NCBI RefSeq assembly: GCF_014633365.1
Contig: NC_068343.1
Location: 32,457,307-32,521,306 of the forward strand
DNA: 64,000 nt
DNA from: Diospyros lotus
Lineage: Eukaryota; Streptophyta; Magnoliopsida; Ericales; Ebenaceae
Direction of reading: 5' to 3'
How positions within the stretch are numbered: position 1 is the stretch's first letter; each line of letters starts with the position of its first letter. This document shows positions 58,141 to 64,000 of the stretch, in pieces. The notes under the pieces were generated by a model, which was not told where the DNA came from, ran no database searches, and was given only the letters and a program-made list of their open reading frames with translations. Position numbers and translations under genes: made by a program.

Positions 58141-59710
58141 TAGTGATTAGTGGTCAATTTTGTAAAAATTTTGTTATAATTTCACCTTTATTTTGATCTT
58201 AAAATGGTTTAAATTGAATATTATTATGCATTTTGTGATTTCGTGCATGTTTAAGAATATTAATATAAAAATATATATAATATATAAAATAATAAATATA
58301 ATATATATAATATTATAATATTATGGATTCCAAACCCAACACAAGGAAGGCTTAAGCCCAAAACAAAGAACAAGTTGTGGAAGCTTCTTAATTATTATGT
58401 TTATCTTTGTATTTTTTAGATATTTTGTTTATCTTGTATTATTAAATTAAATATTTGCTTATCATTTTTATTATTAAATTATATAATTGAGTGGTCTCCA
58501 TTGCATCTTTTAGCCTATAAATAGAGCACTTGGGATGCATTTGTAACCATTCAATTTTTCCTATAATGAAAGCATAGTTGTGTTCTTAGGATTTCTCTCT
58601 CAAATTTTTTACTTTAATTTTTATATAATTTTGTTCTTAGAATTTATCTCTCAAATCTTCAACTTTTGTTTCCATATAGTTGTATTATGTTATTCATATT
58701 GTCTTTTTATTATATACCGTCTACATGGTCGGTTGAATATTGTCTTTAAATATTGTCTTTTCATTATATACTGCCTATATGGTCGGTTGAATATTATCTT
58801 TTAAATATTGTTTTTTTATTATATACCGCCTATATGGTCGACTGAATATTGTCTTTTAATTATACATTGCCTGTATGGTCGATTAAAAAATTATCTTTTA
58901 AATACTGTCTTTTAATTTTCGTCATTTAAATTCTTGCCAATTTATTTAAAAATGAAGATAAGTAGCTAAATCCAATCTTGGCTTAAGGCAAGGACAATGT
59001 CCAATGCCAATGATTCCCATAGAAAGCTGCACTTCAAGTATGTAATATTAATCTGATTTAATTTGAGCAGTGTGCGTTTAGTGTATCTTTGAGTTTGGAT
59101 TGGAGCATAAGCCTAACTTAGAATTTTCATGCTACGTATGGAGATTGGTAGACCTGAAAATATTTTTATACCCAAGCCCAAATGATTAATCTGTATCTAT
59201 AAATTCTATCTGTGGAATATAATTCAATTTATGGTAATTGTTTAACTTAGAATTTTCATGCCATGTATGAGATTGCTTAAACAAGAATTATCATTATCTT
59301 GAACTAAAATTACTGACAGATCTGCAAAACTTAAATCAGATGAATATTACTGATCTTTTCTATTAAATCGGGAATTAATTAGTTTTGGCACTAAAATTGT
59401 CTTAACCCAAACTGCTTAAATTCAGTATTAATTTAGTTTTAATTCTTACCTTTAAATCATCTTAATCACCTCCTAAAATCAAATATTTTGTGATCTTTGT
59501 TTTCATCCATAAATAATCTCCCTATGAACCAACTCGGACTCACCGAAATATAAATTTAAAATTGTACTACACGCACACTCGCACACTGGTGAGTATAATC
59601 GCCCTAGACATGCTTTAATAAAAGGATTGACTTCTGATGAATTTGGTTGTAGTTTTGATAAATAAATGTGCAGGGTAGCGTAGCAGTCAGGTAGCAACAT
59701 TCTAGTTAGT
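58141..59710 (+). mobile_element. Unclassified repeat, copy 2
   Basis: Starts TAGTGATTAGTGGTCAAT like the insert at 41425 and keeps the same order of blocks. These are TATAAATAG promoter (58516-58524), a C/T leader, a run of CGCCTA-ATGGTCG units (58711-58880), AAGGCAAGGACAATGTCC, GATTGGAGCATAAGCCTAAC, and a GAGTATAA block near 59590. It is more diverged and its right end is uncertain. No flanking duplication was found. Confidence 0.65.
58711..58885 (+). repeat. Tandem units with TATATGGTCGG core
   Basis: Four imperfect units of about 45-65 bp, each TTATATACCG(T/C)CTA-ATGGTCGGTTGAATATTGTC-like. The copy at 41425 has only two units (about 42168 and 42240) with the same CCGCCTAAATGG core, so the array length differs between copies. 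Confidence 0.75.
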
Positions 59711-59898
59711 GCAAAAGGTTACTGAAGGCTTTTGATAGTAGACCCTTATTAATTTCCCTAGATGCCATGGGTGTAGCTTCAAGGAAATCCCCATCTACTC
59801 TCAAGGTAGCACATAAGAGATATGTTGTGAAGAAGTTCAAAGGGCCTTTTTAGACTAACAAAAACAAGTGAGGTTAAATGGATCCTTCACCAAAAGGT

Positions 59899-61451
59899 TG
59901 TTGAGAAATTTGGGTTTTGATTTAATGAGAAATAAAATTAGTAAATTTGGATCAATGATGATGACTAAAACAATTGGGAAAGTTCTTGAATTTGATAAAA
60001 TTTTAATTGAGTAATCTAGTCAAGATAATCGAGTAATGAGTTTGGAAGAATTGAGTATATGAATGATTAAGATAGGCTTAAGTAATTTCTTTAAGTGTAA
60101 GTTAATCAAGTAAGCTTTCTATGTAATCCAGTAATGCTTAGTTCATACCAAAAATAATTGATTACAAATGTAAGAATAATCGAGAAAGATAGGAAGTACT
60201 CGACTAACTTAACCCTTGTACTTGAGTATCTAAGGCAATTCTTTATCATCTTTAAATTAATCGAGTAAGGTATTTTTTAATCGAGTAATAATCAGTTTGT
60301 ACTAGAGTGAATATTCTTTGTAATTGAGTGATCTTCAATTAAAATTTTTGGGCATCTTTTTACTTGAGTAAATGATTTTCTGTAATTGAGTAAGGTTCCC
60401 TTTGTACTCTGGTAGATATCATTTGTAATTGAGTAAACATATGCTAAAAATAGGCCAAGTCTTTGGACCTAAGATTTAATCAAGTAATAACCTTTGTACT
60501 CAAGTAAGGATCATAATTAATCAAGTAAACATTGCTTTGTAATCGAGAGTAGATAATGCATTTTTCTATAGCTTAAAAATAATCGAGTAATGGTATCCTC
60601 ATACTCGAGTAAGTATAAAAATGTAATCGATTACATAATACCTATGGTTGAGTAAGGATCAAACTTAATAGAGTAATGGCTAGTTTGTACTTGAGTAATG
60701 CTTGTTGGATTTTGAAAAATATAGCCGTTACATTGCATTTAATGAGTCTGTTTTCACTTTTTAGTGCATTACATGTTCCTCAGATAACATATGTATATTT
60801 TATGAATTGTTAATAGTTTGTTTGAGGTTTGTAGAGACAAAAAGTGGTAATTGTGAGACAAACAAACTTTTTATCTGTTTAATAACCTATCAGCAACATT
60901 CAATATAAAAAATCTATAAATACAAGATGAATCATGTTGAAGAAGGTTACCAGTTTACAAGAGCTAGAGCACAACTTGCAATACACAAAGAGCTTTCTAA
61001 TTTTCCATTCTTGTGTTTTCAAAGACTATTCTTTGTGAGATTTTAAAAGAAATAGTGTATCAATTTTTTGCATTTTGTATCTCCCTTTCATTCAAGAGAA
61101 AAATCTGTAATCTTGTATTATCTTTCATTTTCTCTTGAAAAATCATTTTCACACCTTATTATGAATCTTGTAAAGGTTAAGCCTGAATTTGAAAAAGGCA
61201 TTGGTTGTGGTTAAGCCAAGTGTTAAAAAGCCAAATTCTAAATGTTAGTAGCTTAACCTACTCAAAAGTTACAAAAATAAAATTGTGATTGCCAAAATCT
61301 TTAGTGAGGAACCGAGATAGTGAATTAGGCTTTTAAAATTGAACCACTCTAAATCATTTGTACTACATTTTTACTTTGCTTCTGTTTTTCAAAATTTTAA
61401 AAAAGGATGAAAAAACTTAATTCACCCCCTCTTAAACTAAATGTTTCAACA
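59899..61451 (+). mobile_element. Copia-type LTR with AATCGAGTAA array
   Basis: 1,553 bp from TGTTGAGAAATTTGGG to ATGTTTCAACA. Its end (AATTCACCCCCTCTTAAAC before CAACA) is built like that of the copia 2 LTR. A TATAAATA box is at 60915-60922. The first 800 bp hold the motif array. Left flank AAGGT and right flank AATAT do not match, so it is either a solo LTR from different parents or the 5' LTR of a damaged element whose partner is at 63371. Confidence 0.7.
59995..60710. repeat. Degenerate AATCGAGTAA / TACTCGAGTAA array
   Basis: About 25 variants in 700 bp, at roughly 20-35-bp spacing, alternating between an AAT(C/T)(G/A)AGTAA form and a TACT(C/T)GAGTAA form. Spacers differ. Confidence 0.8.
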
Positions 61452-61839
61452 AATATGCAACTAATAAATTAATGTCATGGTTTTAGGGCTTCACACAACC
61501 ACCATAGTTGGAAGACATACCAAATTCTAGATTGAGTAACAAAATTAACTAGATCTAGGAGGAAATGAGAGATCCACGTTGGGATGTTATTATGGATAAA
61601 GGCTACCAAAGTGTAGTTTGAAATGTTTGGATGAAAATGAGCCAAAAATGATGTAACTCGATTAATGGTGGAGTCAAGACCTTGGATTCGAGACAGGGGA
61701 GGGGGCAAAAGTCTCAAGTTTGTATATAAATTATTATGTATAAAACATAATAATTTATATGAACAAGATTAAGGGCAAAAGTGAAATTTTAGAAGTTAAA
61801 GGGGACAATTGCCTACCCTCAAATTTGTTAGCTCCTCAC
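61452..61839. other. Intergenic DNA with dispersed repeat
   Basis: No gene. 61668-61835 is the second copy of the dispersed repeat described at 2812-3004. No tRNA primer site follows the LTR ending at 61451. Confidence 0.4.
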
Positions 61840-62909
61840 TAAGGATTTGAAAATATTCAGTAAAACCATCTGCCATACTTGGTAGACCCTCTAACATAAA
61901 CCACTAGGAATTTACAACCTCCTATTGGTAGATGTCGAATCCAACAAATAAGGCATAAAGCTCACCCAAAAGACGATATGTAAGGAAAATAAATATATGA
62001 AATTATGCACTCATCACCTACTATCAAAGTAGGCCTTCTAGCTTCAAAATCTAGGAAATACAAGAATAATACAATTGGAGAAAATCTTAGTGATGAATCT
62101 CTCAGCTACAAATGTCTCTCAAGAAAAATACAAAGGGCTGAATAAATTGAAACAAATAAAGTTTAAAGCCTTTTTGAGAGAAAAATGAAATCTCAAACAC
62201 TATGAATATAAATGTAAGTTCTAATGAATTTATTCTTGTTCATTAATCTACTCAAGTGCTTTCTTGAATGGTATTTATGCACATCCCAAGAGCTTCAAAA
62301 GAAACTAGCCGTTTATAGCCATTGGACTTGTAAAACTAGCCGTTAGATACAAAAATAGTGGACAGTTTTTAAGAATCGATCTACCATATATAAGAAACTA
62401 TTGACAAGAAGTCGAATTTTAATAGCGGGAGTTGACTTCTGACATCGAGAGTTGACTTCTCCAAGCAGGAATATACTGTCCAAAAACCAACTCTCAACCA
62501 GGTCGTTTTGCACATCATGCTCTTTATTGGGTTGACTAAAGCTTTGCAGGAGTTGACTTTTGGCATACCAAGAGTCGACTCTTGGTCCAAAAACAGTCGA
62601 TCGAACGTAGAAAGTGATCGACAGCTTTGCCTATGCATGAAAAGAAAAATGCTACAATTTCAACCACATTCAAAACTATTTTTGATACAACATTTTTAAC
62701 CAAATAAAAACATAATTTTTCAAATGCGATTAAGAAAATTTATCACAAGATTTTTAGCATAGGATGAAATTGATTTTCATGATTGGTGCTTATAGAACTA
62801 ATAGAATGATTTAAGAGCACCAAGTGTAGAACCATTTACAAAATATTTTCATTATAAAAAATAATATTATTTTTCATCATCAAGACCATAACAAAGGCAA
62901 AACAACAAT
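61840..62909 (-). mobile_element. Probable minus-strand copia-type LTR
   Basis: The reverse complement begins near TGTTGTTTTGCC (62909) and soon has TTGATGATGAAAAAT, as in copia 2-type LTRs, with a block of AGTCGACTC/AGTTGACTT motifs at 62415-62600. TAGCCGTTAGATAC (62338-62351) recalls TAGCCGTTACATTG in the LTR at 59899. Ends are approximate and no duplication was found. Confidence 0.45.
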
Positions 62910-63370
62910 GTAGATCAGCCACTGAGCCCAGTTAAGGGAAAAAAATTGACTTGGAAGCTTGAGACCCATATAGTAAAAGAAACCACCTAAAATGTTTTAC
63001 CAAAAGTCACTTAAGAGGATGCTAGAGAAAGCTCCAAAACCAAGGGGACAAAAAAAACCCAACGTGCAAACAATATTAATCCCAAGCAACAAACAAGCAA
63101 GAAAAACGTAAACCTAAAACAATAAGTTAATTCTCAATCATTTCCATGGGAACTTAAATAAAAGCAAGATAACAAACGCCTCTACAACATTACCTTTGAC
63201 TGAGCAGGAAGTAAACTCAAATAGGTTTGAGGTCAGTCATTAGCCTTCAACGCCTTGAAAAGGGGCCATGAATTTAATGTTCCTTCCCATAACCCCATGG
63301 TTGTGTCAATAGCAGAGCCTCCATATGGATAGTTAGAGCTATGAGCTGCAATATGGAAAAGAAAACAAGG
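62910..63370. other. Intergenic DNA, nothing recognised
   Basis: No ORF, repeat or RNA gene supported. Confidence 0.4.
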
Positions 63371-64000
63371 TGTTCAGAAATTTGTGTTTTGATTTATTAA
63401 AAAAATAGTTTTTGAAAAATATATTTTCAGTAAATTTGGTTTATTGATGATTTTCAAAACATTTTGAAATACTCTTAAGTTTGATAATTTTATACGCAAG
63501 TATATTTTCAAAATAGTCGAGTATATATTCATATTAATCAAGTATTTCTTAAAGCTTGTGAGAGTCAATCAAGTAACATCTTTGTGTTAGTCGAATAAAG
63601 TGTTTGAAAATATTTTATGAAAATCCAATTGAGTATACTTTGAATCTAATCAAGTAATGTTCAAATCATTTTCAAATTAGTTGATTATATGTATCTGTTG
63701 AATAGAGTAAAAATGTTTTATAATTGACTATCATAATCTCATACTCGAGTATGTTATGCAACTTTCTATCTTTTCAAAAATTAATCTAGTAAGGAATTTT
63801 TCCTAATCGAGTATCAATCTTTTGTACTAGAGTAAATCCTTTTTGATAATCAAGTATTTTTGTGTCAAATCTTCTAAGCATATTCTTAATCAAGTAAAGC
63901 TTTATTAATAATCGACTAATGTAATTTTTATACTTGAGTGAATAAACTTTTTAATTGAGTAATGATATAGGTTGGATGCTAGCTAAGTTTTTTATCTTAA
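63371..64000 (+). mobile_element. Copia-type LTR, cut by the window end
   Basis: TGTTCAGAAATTTGTG starts a segment colinear with 59899 onwards (GTAAATTTGG, TTGATGAT, AAGTTTGATAATTTTA). It has its own array of AATCGAGTAA-like motifs (about 18 variants at 63510-63965). It continues past 64000. It could be the 3' LTR of the element starting at 59899. Confidence 0.7.

Overview
This window is nuclear plant DNA, most likely from a dicot with a large, transposon-rich genome. The evidence is wall-to-wall Ty1-copia and Ty3-gypsy LTR retrotransposons with tRNA-Met primer sites (TGGTATCAGAGC), a CACTA DNA transposon, TATA boxes of the TATAAATA type, and a copy of a LOB-domain (LBD) gene, a family restricted to plants. 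I found no intact host gene, rRNA, tRNA, operon or CRISPR array. Nearly all long ORFs are pieces of broken transposon genes or chance ORFs inside LTRs.

The backbone is a tandem duplication of about 3.7 kb. Copy A (3303-6975) is uninterrupted. Copy B starts at 7020 and has been split into three pieces (7020-9916, 20266-20869, 51039-51272) by two retrotransposons. Copy A therefore shows what copy B looked like before the insertions.

Insertion 1 is a non-autonomous gypsy element (9917-20265, target duplication TAAAA) with long LTRs, almost no coding sequence, and a solo LTR inside it (12323-14416). Insertion 2 is a copia element spread over 30 kb (20870-51038). Its gag, protease, integrase, reverse transcriptase and RNase H pieces are separated by (a) a second copia element (22426-41298), (b) an unclassified 1.8-kb insert flanked by a 23-bp direct repeat (41425-43211), (c) a CACTA element (44912-46436, duplication AGA) and (d) a solo gypsy LTR (47415-50168, duplication ATGGT).

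The second copia element is itself interrupted. A minus-strand LTR cluster (25069-32290, duplication TGGAT) splits its protease motif and holds another solo LTR (27722-30133, duplication TTAAT). A minus-strand LTR enclosing a deleted gypsy element (35881-40404, duplication TGAAT) sits in its 3' LTR. Between its degraded pol and 3' LTR it carries an intron-free, stop-containing LBD transcription-factor copy (34240-34845), the most interesting object in the window.

To the right of copy B lie a degraded minus-strand gypsy element (51281-57306) with a solo LTR inside it (53125-55581, duplication AAATT), a second copy of the unclassified repeat (58141-59710), and copia-type LTRs (59899-61451, about 61840-62909 on minus, and 63371 to the window end). 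Some of these LTRs carry dense arrays of short near-palindromic motifs. All boundaries come from reading the sequence by eye. Family and clade names are inferred from motifs, not from searches.
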